NCBI RefSeq assembly: GCF_963666145.1
Contig: NZ_OY762614.1
Coordinates: 4,702,501-4,766,500 of the forward strand
Direction: 5' to 3'
Origin: an uncultured Desulfobacter sp.
Lineage (GTDB): Bacteria > Desulfobacterota > Desulfobacteria > Desulfobacterales > Desulfobacteraceae
Length of the DNA stretch: 64,000 bases
Both the position numbers and the translations under genes were made by a program. A model generated the notes under the pieces. It did no database searches and had not been told where the DNA came from. It was given only the letters and a program-made list of their open reading frames with translations. Of this stretch, positions 15,979-24,393 are shown in pieces (position 1 is the stretch's first letter; the number at the start of each line of letters is the position of its first letter).

Positions 15979-17699
15979 ATGTGTGTTATGTTTAAAATGA
16001 TTGCGCGGACCGTTGCCGTGCTGATTGTGTGCTCGGCAATGAATGCGCTGGCAGGTGATACGCCTGATCAGACTGCGGAATACGATCTGGGGGAGGTGGT
16101 GGTCACCGCCCCCGGAGATCAGGGTGTAGAATCCGTCGGGACCCTTCACGAGGTGACCGCCCGACAGATTGAACTTCGCCATGCCACGACCCTGGACCAG
16201 GCGCTTGAACTGCTGCCCGGTCTGGATATCCGGCGGGGAGCCCAGGGCATTCCCAGGGTAGATATCAGGGGGATGCGGTCCCGCCATGTGGTTCTGCTGC
16301 TCAACGGGATTCCCTTTAACTCCACCTATGACGGCCAGTTTGATCCCTCTTTGATTCCCACGGAAAATATTGCAAGGATCAAAGTCTCCTATGGTAATCA
16401 CTCTGTGCTTTACGGCCAGGGCGGACTTGGCGGGGTGATCAATATCATCACCAAAAAGGGGACCAAAGGGGTCCGCGGAGGGCTGTCCGCCGATATCGAC
16501 GAGCGGAGAAACTCCAACGCCAAAGCGGATATCTCAGGGGGAAATGGTCGGGTGGATTATTTTGTTTCCACCAGCCGCCAGGATTCCGACGGCTATAAGC
16601 TTTCAAACAGTTTTGATGAGACCTCGGAAGAGGACTGCGGTATCCGGGAGAACAGCGACTATTTTTGGGAGAATTTCTTTACCAACCTAGGCGTAACAGC
16701 CAGCGATTCGTTCAGGTTCGGTATTGTGGCGGGTGTAAGCAACGGCGAGTTCGGGCAGCCGCCGTCAACCATCAATGACAACTCGGACGACTATGCCAAA
16801 AAACCTAAATACGACAGAGTGGAGGATTATGACGGCCACTTTGCCCAGCTCTCCATGGGATATGATCCGGGCGGCCTGTTCAGCATGCGGGCCTGGGGAT
16901 ATCTGAATGAGAATGATGAACATTTGGCTCGTTATGATAATGATGCATATTCTGCGATTACCAAAAGTACTAATTACGATAAAACCGATGAAACCGATGT
17001 GACGGGTGCTACCGCCCAGGGCTTTTTGAAATTCGACACCCTGGGGCAACTGGGGTTTTCTCTGAACACAGAGACCAATTCTTATGACTCCAATGGTGCT
17101 TACGGTAATGGTAATCCCATCGCCGTTTCCCACGATATCTCCCTGTATGCGGCAGCCATGGAATACGAGGCCACGTTTTTCGATCGCCTGGGCGTGGTGG
17201 CAGGCTACAGCCATCACTGGCAGGACAAAGACCAGGGCGAAGACGATGACCAGGGGGCATGGCTTGCCGGACTGAGTTTTGATGTGGTTGAAAATACACG
17301 CCTGCGCGCCTCCTATGCCCGAAAGATACGGTTTGCTTCCATTCAGAATCTCTACGATTCTGATGCCGGAAACGAGGATCTGGATACGGAGCGCTCGGAC
17401 AATTTTGAGATCGGTGTCAGCCAGCTGCTGCCTTTTGGCATCATGGCCGATTTGGCATTGTTTCAGAACAACGTAAAAGACTATATTCAAAAGGTTGAAC
17501 AGCCCAGTGGCGACGACCTTTATGAAAACTTTGACGAATACCGGTTTAGAGGGGCAGAACTTCTTTTGTCCAAACAGTTTGCAAAGGCGGGCATAAGCCT
17601 TGGCTACTCCTATATGGATGCGAAGAACAAGTCCGAGGGTGCCGTCCTTGAAGATTTGGAATACCGCCCGTCTCACAAGTTTACCCTGGAAGGGAATTA
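15979..17699 (+). pseudogene. TonB-dependent outer-membrane receptor, 5' part (interrupted by IS)
   Basis: The first 573 codons of a TonB-dependent receptor. It has a signal peptide ending near MNALA, a TonB-box-like LGEVVVTAP, and a plug domain with RVDIRGMRSRHVVLLLNGIPF and VLYGQGGLGGVINIITKKG, followed by beta-barrel repeats. Such receptors import metal chelates or corrinoids using TonB energy. The frame ends in TAG 17698-17700, created at the edge of an inserted IS. Joining 17699 to 19078 removes the IS and one TTA copy and restores an uninterrupted 659-residue receptor, so the break is recent. The truncated product lacks the last barrel strands and is probably non-functional. Confidence 0.93.
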
Positions 17700-17810
17700 G
17701 GCACAAGATCAAAAATAAATACCCTGCCTGGAGAAAACCAAGCATGCCTGTACAAAACTGAATGTAATAGATATGGTCCTCATGAAAAATAACATTTAAA
17801 TGGACTTTTC

Positions 17811-18338
17811 ATGACAAACCATATTGAATTCACAGAAGAGCAGTTATCTGAAATCACGCCTGCGGTAAAGTGTTTGTTAAACCAAACGAGAGAAAAATTA
17901 AAAGGGACTGATAGAAGGCAATTTATGGCCCATGTAGTATCTCTTATGGGGAAAGGTGGCCAAAGAAAAGCAGAAAAAGAGCTTGGATGGGACCGTCATA
18001 CAATTAGAAAAGGGATGAAAGAACTGCAAAGCGGTTTTGTTTGTGTCGATAATTTTTCAGGAAGGGGGCGGAAACCCGCTGAAGAAAAATATCCTTTATT
18101 ACTTGAAGATATCAAAAATATTGTAGAACCTATTTGCCAAACGGACCCAACATTTCATTCGACCAAATTGTATTCACCGATTACAGCAAAAGAGGTGCAT
18201 AGAAAATTAATTGAATTGAAAGGATATCAACCGGATGATCTCCCATCGGTCATAACGATTAACCGGAAAATGAACCAGTTAAATTATCGTTTGAAAAAAG
18301 TGACCAAATGTAAGCCTAAAAAAAAATCCCTGAAGTGA
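17811..18338 (+). CDS. IS transposase, N-terminal frame (ISAzo13-like)
   Basis: 175 residues with a helix-turn-helix region (GGQRKAEKELGWDRHTIRKGMKEL), the DNA-binding half of a DDE transposase that resembles the ISAzo13 family. It ends at TGA 18336-18338, just after a run of nine adenines at about 18318-18326 in which -1 slippage would lead into the second frame (KPKKK-IPEVNLIFDY). Family members are usually one protein of about 400 residues, so this is either programmed frameshifting or a one-base indel. Confidence 0.85.
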   Translation: MTNHIEFTEEQLSEITPAVKCLLNQTREKLKGTDRRQFMAHVVSLMGKGGQRKAEKELGWDRHTIRKGMKELQSGFVCVDNFSGRGRKPAEEKYPLLLEDIKNIVEPICQTDPTFHSTKLYSPITAKEVHRKLIELKGYQPDDLPSVITINRKMNQLNYRLKKVTKCKPKKKSLK

Positions 18339-19042
18339 ATTTGATATTTGACTATGTTCATAATATCAACAGGATAGCAGATTCGAATCCGGGGATAATA
18401 AGATTGTCAATGGATGCAAAAGCCGTCATAAAAGTGGGACCATTTTCACGAGGCGGATACAATCGTTATGGCTTACGAGCCTGTGATCATGATTTCCAGC
18501 CAGATACGCTTTTAAAGCTTTTTGGCATATTCATTCCGGCAACAGATGAAACCTTCTTTTATTTCAGCGAAAGTCATATTACAGCAGATTTTATAGTCGA
18601 TGCGTTAGAACAATTATGGCCGACTCTTAAGGAAGCATATGATCCACATACCTTGGTTCTGAATTTAGATAATGGACCAGAAAATAGCAGCCGAAGAAGT
18701 CAATTTATGAATCGTTTGGTTACTTTTTCTCAAGAAAATTCCGTGAGCATTAGCTTAGCTTATTATCCTCCATATCACAGTAAATACAATCCTGTAGAAA
18801 GAATTTGGGGTAGATTGGAACAACATTGGAATGGAGAACTTTTGGACAAGGTTGAAAAAATTTTAGGATTAGCAAGAACAATGACCTGGAAAGGCTGGCG
18901 TCCAGTTGTGACCTTTGTGGAAAAAACTTATAAAAAAGGCGTAAGGCTGACAAAGCAGGCCATGCAAATCATAGAAAATCAAATTTTCCGAATCAAAGGA
19001 ATTGAGCAATGGGCTGTTGACATACCTTTCTATGTTGATTGA
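18335..19042 (+). CDS. IS transposase, C-terminal DDE catalytic frame
   Basis: 235 residues from GTG 18335, overlapping the preceding stop by 4 nt. The catalytic triad can be placed at D27 (RLSMDAKAV), D112 (LVLNLDNGPENSS) and E155 (KYNPVERIWGRLEQHW). The catalytic half looks intact. Made by -1 frameshifting at the A9 tract, the full transposase would be about 405 residues; independent initiation at the GTG would give an inactive fragment without the DNA-binding part. Confidence 0.85.
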   Translation: MNLIFDYVHNINRIADSNPGIIRLSMDAKAVIKVGPFSRGGYNRYGLRACDHDFQPDTLLKLFGIFIPATDETFFYFSESHITADFIVDALEQLWPTLKEAYDPHTLVLNLDNGPENSSRRSQFMNRLVTFSQENSVSISLAYYPPYHSKYNPVERIWGRLEQHWNGELLDKVEKILGLARTMTWKGWRPVVTFVEKTYKKGVRLTKQAMQIIENQIFRIKGIEQWAVDIPFYVD

Positions 19043-19074
19043 TATTTTGGGGTATTTTATTCTGATATTGTGCC

Positions 19075-19336
19075 TTATGCCTTTGATTTTGGACTGGTTC
19101 TCTATGCCGGTCTCATACATGTGACAGATCAGATTTATAGTAATAATGACGGCGATGCCCAGAGGGATTTGGGGGATATCACCCTGGTGGATCTGAAAAT
19201 CGAACAGCGGGTCTACAAAGAGTTCTGTTCCCTCTATGCGGGCGTGGACAATCTATTTGATGAAGATTATGAAGAAAGTTACGGGTTTCCCCAGGTGGGT
19301 CGGACGGCGTATGCCGGTATGAAAATCCGTTTTTAA
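19075..19336 (+). pseudogene. TonB-dependent receptor, 3' part
   Basis: The C-terminal 87 or so residues of the receptor cut off by the IS: YAFDFGLVLYAGLIHVTDQIY, then VYAGVDNLFDEDYEESYGFPQVGR-type strands and a terminal F (MKIRF), the usual outer-membrane barrel ending. It has no start of its own and depends on the 5' part at 15979-17699. The first TTA belongs to the target duplication. Confidence 0.92.
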
Positions 19337-19339
19337 TTT

Positions 19340-19400
19340 GTGTTTGAACGAAAAGCCACCCATCTGCGCCTTGCACCTGGGCAACTTTTCGCTCAAACAC
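19340..19400. repeat. Long imperfect stem-loop after the receptor gene
   Basis: Arms GTGTTTGAACGAAAAG (19340-19355) and its complement at 19385-19400 pair at 15 of 16 positions around a 29-nt loop that itself contains CCCA...TGGG. It has no T-run. It could be a REP-like dispersed element or an mRNA stabiliser. Confidence 0.5.
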
Positions 19401-19431
19401 TGAGTGTCATTCAGATATTATTTTTTATAGT

Positions 19432-19473
19432 AAAAGCGCTCCTGGCATTGTCTTTGCCGGGGGGCGCTTTTTT
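19432..19473 (+). terminator. Rho-independent terminator, probably bidirectional
   Basis: AAAAGCGCTCCTGGCA pairs with TGCCGGGGGGCGCTTTT and is followed by TTTT. It ends the receptor transcript on the plus strand, and the A-rich 5' side lets it serve the convergent minus-strand gene too. Confidence 0.8.
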
Positions 19474-20224
19474 AATATTGTTTTGCCTCTTCTTTGGTGA
19501 TGGTCCGCAGGGCAATTCCGGTCTGATCAGCAGTTTCGTTGGCTGTGGTTGTCACCACCTGGTGAAATCCCATCCTGACCGTTTTTGTTCTTTCCGAACC
19601 GATGACCACCTTGTCTGAGAGGGAGAGTTCCGATCCGTCCGAGCGTACCACCGTATCGATAAACGGATAGGCGCACAAATCCGCCACACTGACAACATCA
19701 CCGGGATTGCCCAGGTTATACCAGCCCCTGTACCGTCCGTCATTGCCGCCCATGCGCAGTCCGGTTCCGGCAAGGGCACCGATGATGCCGTCCCCGGTTC
19801 CGCCGTGCTCGGAAAGGTGAATGCCCACATTTTTTGCAAGGGCATAGGCGGCAGCTTTGGTGCAGACGGCCTGTTTTGCCCTGGCACCAAAGGCGGACAG
19901 CTGCATTTGCTTCTCCTTATCCAAAGGTCCCGTTACGCAAAGTCCAGGATCTGAACCGGGCTGGCAGCGAGTCTCAAGACAGGATACCAGGTAGTCCATC
20001 AGGCGGGGTTCAAGCTTTTGGTTTTCAAGTTCTAACTCAAAGCACATGGCTGAGTTGTGAGAGGTAAAGGGAATATCTTCGTGGACAAAGAGCTGATGCC
20101 GGCTGATGGCCGAGCTTTTCCCGAGCCCGAGATCCTCAAGCTCCCTGCAGATTTCCTGGACCAGCCAGCCTGTTCCTTTGGTGCCTGGCATATCTGTGTC
20201 GTCCATACAGATCCAGTATCTCAT
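19472..20224 (-). CDS. TiaS-like DDTD-motif protein of unknown role
   Basis: 250 residues opening MRYWICMDDTDMPGTKGTGWL, with the DDTD motif at 8-11, and carrying HGGTGDGIIGALAGTGLRMGG further on. Both motifs resemble the catalytic part of TiaS, the archaeal enzyme that attaches agmatine to C34 of tRNA-Ile2. The C-terminal TiaS domains are missing, and a bacterium with TilS would not need that activity. A related ATP-dependent small-molecule or RNA-modifying reaction is possible; I do not assign one. GGAGG lies just before ATG 20224. It is convergent with the interrupted receptor and may belong to the uptake locus by neighbourhood only. Confidence 0.6.
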   Translation of the reverse strand: MRYWICMDDTDMPGTKGTGWLVQEICRELEDLGLGKSSAISRHQLFVHEDIPFTSHNSAMCFELELENQKLEPRLMDYLVSCLETRCQPGSDPGLCVTGPLDKEKQMQLSAFGARAKQAVCTKAAAYALAKNVGIHLSEHGGTGDGIIGALAGTGLRMGGNDGRYRGWYNLGNPGDVVSVADLCAYPFIDTVVRSDGSELSLSDKVVIGSERTKTVRMGFHQVVTTTANETADQTGIALRTITKEEAKQY

Positions 20225-20598
20225 TTGTCCTCCTTCGTATGCGTTTCAAATAACGGCCGCGGGCCGTCCTTGGTTTTTTGCTACTCAGGGGGGACCCGCA
20301 ACAAAATATTAAAATCTGAGTAAGTTACCCGGACTTTCTTGTCAAATACCGGTATGTCAACCGGAAGATTGATCTTATAAAAGAGAATAAGGGTTGTGTC
20401 AATTTTTATCTTTATCTTCATATAAGGTGTCGGGATGTTTGAAAAAGGCACGATCGTGAAATCGTCAGAATAAGGGCCGTATTCAAGCGAACAAAATCCC
20501 GGCCTTGCCCGTCATATTCTCTGGTCTGGCTTGACATGGCTGGGCGCATGGCCTAAAAACTAAAAATATTTTGACGAACGCTAACCCGCATAGGCAAT
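20225..20598. other. Divergent intergenic region upstream of tamB
   Basis: 374 bases with no gene. Visible items are a GC-rich palindrome ACGGCC-GCG-GGCCGT at about 20253-20267 followed by TTGGTTTTTT; 7-nt inverted arms TACTCAG (20282-20288) and CTGAGTA (20316-20322); and the tamB promoter candidate listed separately. I recognise no known riboswitch. Confidence 0.5.
20531..20559 (+). promoter_or_regulatory. Candidate promoter of the tamB operon
   Basis: TTGACA (20531-20536), a 17-nt spacer, then TAAAAA (20554-20559). The -35 box is perfect and the -10 box weak; it lies 40 nt before ATG 20599. Confidence 0.5.
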
Positions 20599-23500
20599 AT
20601 GGCAGCTCCCACGGATTTTCATACCCCTTCCAATACAGCCCGTAACTTCGGCAGGTCCTCCAAAAAAGGCTGGGGCCGGATTCTTTTTTTTACATGCTTT
20701 ATAGGCGCTCTCCTTGTGGCCGGGCTGGTTGCGGCCGGTCTATTTTTCATTGAAACCAAGCCTGCCCAGGATTTTATCCAAAAGCAGGTCAACACCCAGC
20801 TTCCCGGAACCCTGTCCTGGGAACAGTTTCATCTGGATTTGAGAGCGGGCGGAATCCGGATTGCTGATGTACACCTTAAAGGCGAGGACGGCAGGGAACT
20901 GGCCGCTATTCCTTTGGTGACAGTCAAAATAGACTGGTCTGCATTGACCCGGAAAAAAATTGAACTGTCCGAAATCTTGGTTGACCATCCTGTGTTTGAC
21001 GTCACTATGTCCGAACAGGGGGATGTTGATATTGTGTCGGCCCTGGTTTCTGAAACCGGGGAACCTGCGGATGATACCCCACCAGCATCTGATGACTCCC
21101 AGGCGTTTGATTTTTGGGTGCGTGAATTTAAGGTGAATCAGGCCCGGATAAAAGTGACAGCCCCCCAGTTTAATACGGATTTGCCCCAATTGTCCGTTGA
21201 CGTGAGCGGGTTCAAACTGTCCGACCTGTCCGCTTCGGTTCGCGTGGCCCTGGCCGGGGGGGATCTGGGATTCGGAGATACTCATCTTGCCCTTGAATCT
21301 TTGGACGTTCAGGGCCGAATTGATAATGACAACATTTCAGATATGAATGTTCAACTCAGGATGCCGGGGATTGAACTCAATGCCAAGGGTGCGGTTGCTC
21401 AACTTTTTGGGACTGTGGCGCCGGACATCACTGCTGTCCTTGATCTGAAAGCGCCTTTGGCCGCAACTGCCCTGGGGCTGCCCGGGGATTTGATCCAGGG
21501 AAACGGCCGGATCAATATGAGCATTAGCGGCGGGATCGATAATCCCCGGGGGCTGATCAGATTTGCCTTTGGCCAGGGCAGTGTTAACAACACCGTCATA
21601 TCCGGCATACAGGTTGATGCCGATCTTGAAAATATGCATCTGACGTTCAAGGACAGCCGGATTGATCTGCCGGCCGGAACCATTCCCTTTGGCGGAGATG
21701 TGGATCTGTCACAAACCTTTCCCAAGGGGTTTACCGGTCCCATGGCTGATCTGGATACCCTGGCATATAATTTTTTTCTGAATCCGGCAGACCTGGCCCT
21801 GGAGGCGCTTGAATTGGGCGAAGGAACCCCGCAAGGGAAAGTTGCCGCCCAGGTTCGGATAGAGGGCCGGGGTGTGATACCCGGCCAGATGACGGCCCAT
21901 GCAAGCCTGGATGTGACGGCCCATGACCTGATTTTGCCGCAAATGTCAGACCCTGCCACCGTTCAGCTTAAAGCCGGTGCCGAACTGGACAAAGCGCAAC
22001 TGACCCTCTCCGGTCTGACCCTGGACGGACCGGGCATGACCGGTACCGGCGGATTCCATCTGGATATGCCGGGGTTTGAACCCCAGTCCATGACAATGAC
22101 CGGAAATTTGGATCTGGATGTTGCCGATATATCAATTCCCTTAAGCCTTGTGGGGCAAAAGGGATCGGGCCGTGCCAATGTCCATGCCGTGGTCCAGGGG
22201 GCGTTGTCCGCGCCGGATTTGACCTTGGATCTCAATGCCGAAAATCTTGCTTCCAGCGGCTTCCAGGCCGATGAAGTGCGTTGCAAGGCGCAAATGGACA
22301 AGGGACTGCTCCGGATTCAGCGTCTGACCCTGAAACGCAGCCAGGGGCAGCTCAATGCCACAGGAACCGTGTCTCTGGCCGGGGAAAAGAAACAGGACCA
22401 TGCCCTGGCTCTGGCTCTGACCGCCGAGTTTAATGGGCTTGAACTGGCGGAACTGGCTCCGGACCTGGGAGTAAGGGGAACTTTTTCCGGTAAAATCACC
22501 GGGAACGGATCTTTGGCAAACCCCAAATTCCAGGTATCATTGACAGGGCAAACGCCGGGATTTGAAACATACAATCTGGACAGTGTTCAGGCGCAGCTTA
22601 GCTTTGCCAATCATATCCTGACCGTTAAACAGGCGCGTATCCAGAAAAATAATGCGCATCTGGATATTACCGGACAGGTGAATGTGGCGGACAAGACCCT
22701 TGATATCCAGGCCGTGATTCCTGAAACCGATCTTAAAAGTATTGGCCCGGCTGCGGACGACATCCTTGCCTCGGGCCGGCTGGGTCTGGATATTTCCGCC
22801 AGGGGCCCACTGCTGTCACCGGATATTTTCGGGCGTATTAACGCTGTGGACCTGCGCCTTCCCAATGCCCCGGAGATGGTGGCCGATGCCGATGCCGCCA
22901 TAACGGTGCACGGCGCATTGGACAGACCTGAATCGTTGCAGGCGTCTGTTGATATCTCCCGGCTGGTACTGACCCGGCAGGGCCAGGTGTTGATTCACAT
23001 GGAAAATGCCAAAGCCCTGCTTAAAGCGGGACACTTTACAATTGATCCGGTGCCCGTCCAAATTATGGACAAAGGGGCGCTTACCCTGACGGCCGATGGC
23101 GATATTAACGGTGATCTGACGGCAAAGGTCTTCGGCCGCCTTCCTGTGTCCATACTGGTGCCCCTGGAGGACGACCTCACTTTCGCCGAGGGAGATATTC
23201 TTGTGTCCTTGAATGCCACAGGTAAAACCACCGCTCCGGATTTAGACGGCAGTGTTGAATTTTCAAAGGTGACCCTGGGGCTTGGGGCACTGGAAGAACC
23301 CTTGCAGAACGTCAATGGCCGTATTGTACTGACGCCTGAAAAGGTGGATATCCAGGATGTCACGGCCGATCTTGGGAATGGTAAAATTACGCTGACCGGA
23401 AACGCCGAATTGAGTAACGGCATGCCTGGTGCGTTTAAACTGAACCTTGATGCGGCCCAGGTGCCCGTGGATGTCCCGGATACCCTGCAAATGACATTGG

Positions 23501-24393
23501 ATAGTCAACTGACCTGGACCGGGACTATGGATAAATCAATGATCACCGGCCGGATCGACATTTTTGAAGGCAACTATTATAAGGATGTGGATTTAAGCCT
23601 GGTGAGTATCGCATCCCAGGTGACTAAAAAATCCCGGCCCAAAGTACGGGAACCCGGGCCCCCCTTTTTAAAAAATATTGGACTCAATATCTATGTGACC
23701 CGCAGGGAAGCCATTGTTGTGGACAATAATCTGGCCTTAATGAGCATCAGTCCCAATATCAGTGTCCGGGGAACCGCTTTTGCGCCGTCCCTGGATGGCC
23801 GGGCCGTGGTGGATGAAGGCACGATTCATTTTCAGAAAGCCGAATTTGAGATCTCCGAAGGCGCCATTGATTTTATCAACCCGTATAAAATCGAACCTGA
23901 GATTAAACTGATCGGTGAGACCACGATCTCTTCATACACCATTACCCTGTCCGTCACCGGTACACCTGATGATCTGGTGCTTAAATTTTCGTCAGATCTT
24001 GATGCCACGGATGCAGATATCCTTTCCCTGATTGCCTTTGGCAAAACAACAGCTGAAATGGGAGGCAGCAGCGACGATGAATCATTGTCGGCATCGGCCA
24101 TTGCCAAGATGATGCTGGACGCTTTAAGTGATAAAATAAAAGATACCACCGGGTTAAGCGAGGTCAGTTTCAACATGGATCATGAGGGGAACGAAACCAG
24201 TGTCCATGTCGGGTTGGGTGCCGATCTTTCCCGGCAGCTCAGTGTTTCCTACGGCATTGATATCAGTGACGGAGAGACCGTGCATACGGTGACGACCTAT
24301 TACAAACTTCTTGAGCACCTGTTACTGAGCAGTTCCCAGAGCACCAGCGGCAAGCTGGGCGGGGAACTTAAATACAGGTTGGAATTCAGGTAA
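20599..24393 (+). CDS. tamB: Translocation and assembly module protein TamB
   Basis: 1,264 residues. One N-terminal membrane anchor (about residues 24-50) is followed by a long repetitive beta-rich region of AsmA/TamB type (recurrent LDLxA, xGxxxLxG strands) and a C-terminal DUF490/TamB domain (EGTIHFQKAEFEISEGAIDFINPYKIEPEIKL and SLIAFGKTTAEMG). TamB spans the periplasm as a hydrophobic groove and works with an outer-membrane Omp85 protein in lipid transport or protein insertion. The next gene, starting on the last base of this stop codon, encodes such a partner. The length is typical. Confidence 0.93.
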   Translation: MAAPTDFHTPSNTARNFGRSSKKGWGRILFFTCFIGALLVAGLVAAGLFFIETKPAQDFIQKQVNTQLPGTLSWEQFHLDLRAGGIRIADVHLKGEDGRELAAIPLVTVKIDWSALTRKKIELSEILVDHPVFDVTMSEQGDVDIVSALVSETGEPADDTPPASDDSQAFDFWVREFKVNQARIKVTAPQFNTDLPQLSVDVSGFKLSDLSASVRVALAGGDLGFGDTHLALESLDVQGRIDNDNISDMNVQLRMPGIELNAKGAVAQLFGTVAPDITAVLDLKAPLAATALGLPGDLIQGNGRINMSISGGIDNPRGLIRFAFGQGSVNNTVISGIQVDADLENMHLTFKDSRIDLPAGTIPFGGDVDLSQTFPKGFTGPMADLDTLAYNFFLNPADLALEALELGEGTPQGKVAAQVRIEGRGVIPGQMTAHASLDVTAHDLILPQMSDPATVQLKAGAELDKAQLTLSGLTLDGPGMTGTGGFHLDMPGFEPQSMTMTGNLDLDVADISIPLSLVGQKGSGRANVHAVVQGALSAPDLTLDLNAENLASSGFQADEVRCKAQMDKGLLRIQRLTLKRSQGQLNATGTVSLAGEKKQDHALALALTAEFNGLELAELAPDLGVRGTFSGKITGNGSLANPKFQVSLTGQTPGFETYNLDSVQAQLSFANHILTVKQARIQKNNAHLDITGQVNVADKTLDIQAVIPETDLKSIGPAADDILASGRLGLDISARGPLLSPDIFGRINAVDLRLPNAPEMVADADAAITVHGALDRPESLQASVDISRLVLTRQGQVLIHMENAKALLKAGHFTIDPVPVQIMDKGALTLTADGDINGDLTAKVFGRLPVSILVPLEDDLTFAEGDILVSLNATGKTTAPDLDGSVEFSKVTLGLGALEEPLQNVNGRIVLTPEKVDIQDVTADLGNGKITLTGNAELSNGMPGAFKLNLDAAQVPVDVPDTLQMTLDSQLTWTGTMDKSMITGRIDIFEGNYYKDVDLSLVSIASQVTKKSRPKVREPGPPFLKNIGLNIYVTRREAIVVDNNLALMSISPNISVRGTAFAPSLDGRAVVDEGTIHFQKAEFEISEGAIDFINPYKIEPEIKLIGETTISSYTITLSVTGTPDDLVLKFSSDLDATDADILSLIAFGKTTAEMGGSSDDESLSASAIAKMMLDALSDKIKDTTGLSEVSFNMDHEGNETSVHVGLGADLSRQLSVSYGIDISDGETVHTVTTYYKLLEHLLLSSSQSTSGKLGGELKYRLEFR

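Larger units (their letters stand above)
17700..19074 (+). mobile_element. 1,375-bp insertion sequence, ISAzo13-like, inside the TonB receptor gene
   Basis: Ends are set by imperfect inverted repeats of about 25 bp (left GGCACAAGATCAAAAATAAA; right-end complement GGCACAATATCAGAATAAAA). They are flanked by a 3-bp target duplication, TTA, at 17697-17699 and 19075-19077. Removing the IS and one TTA restores the receptor frame exactly (EGN-YAFDFG), which proves both borders. It carries two overlapping transposase frames on the plus strand. Confidence 0.95.

Noticed and set aside
16765..17745. A long minus-strand open frame (326 codons) opposite the TonB receptor.
   Set aside because: It is antisense to a clearly conserved receptor frame and crosses the IS border; it has no domain or ribosome site.
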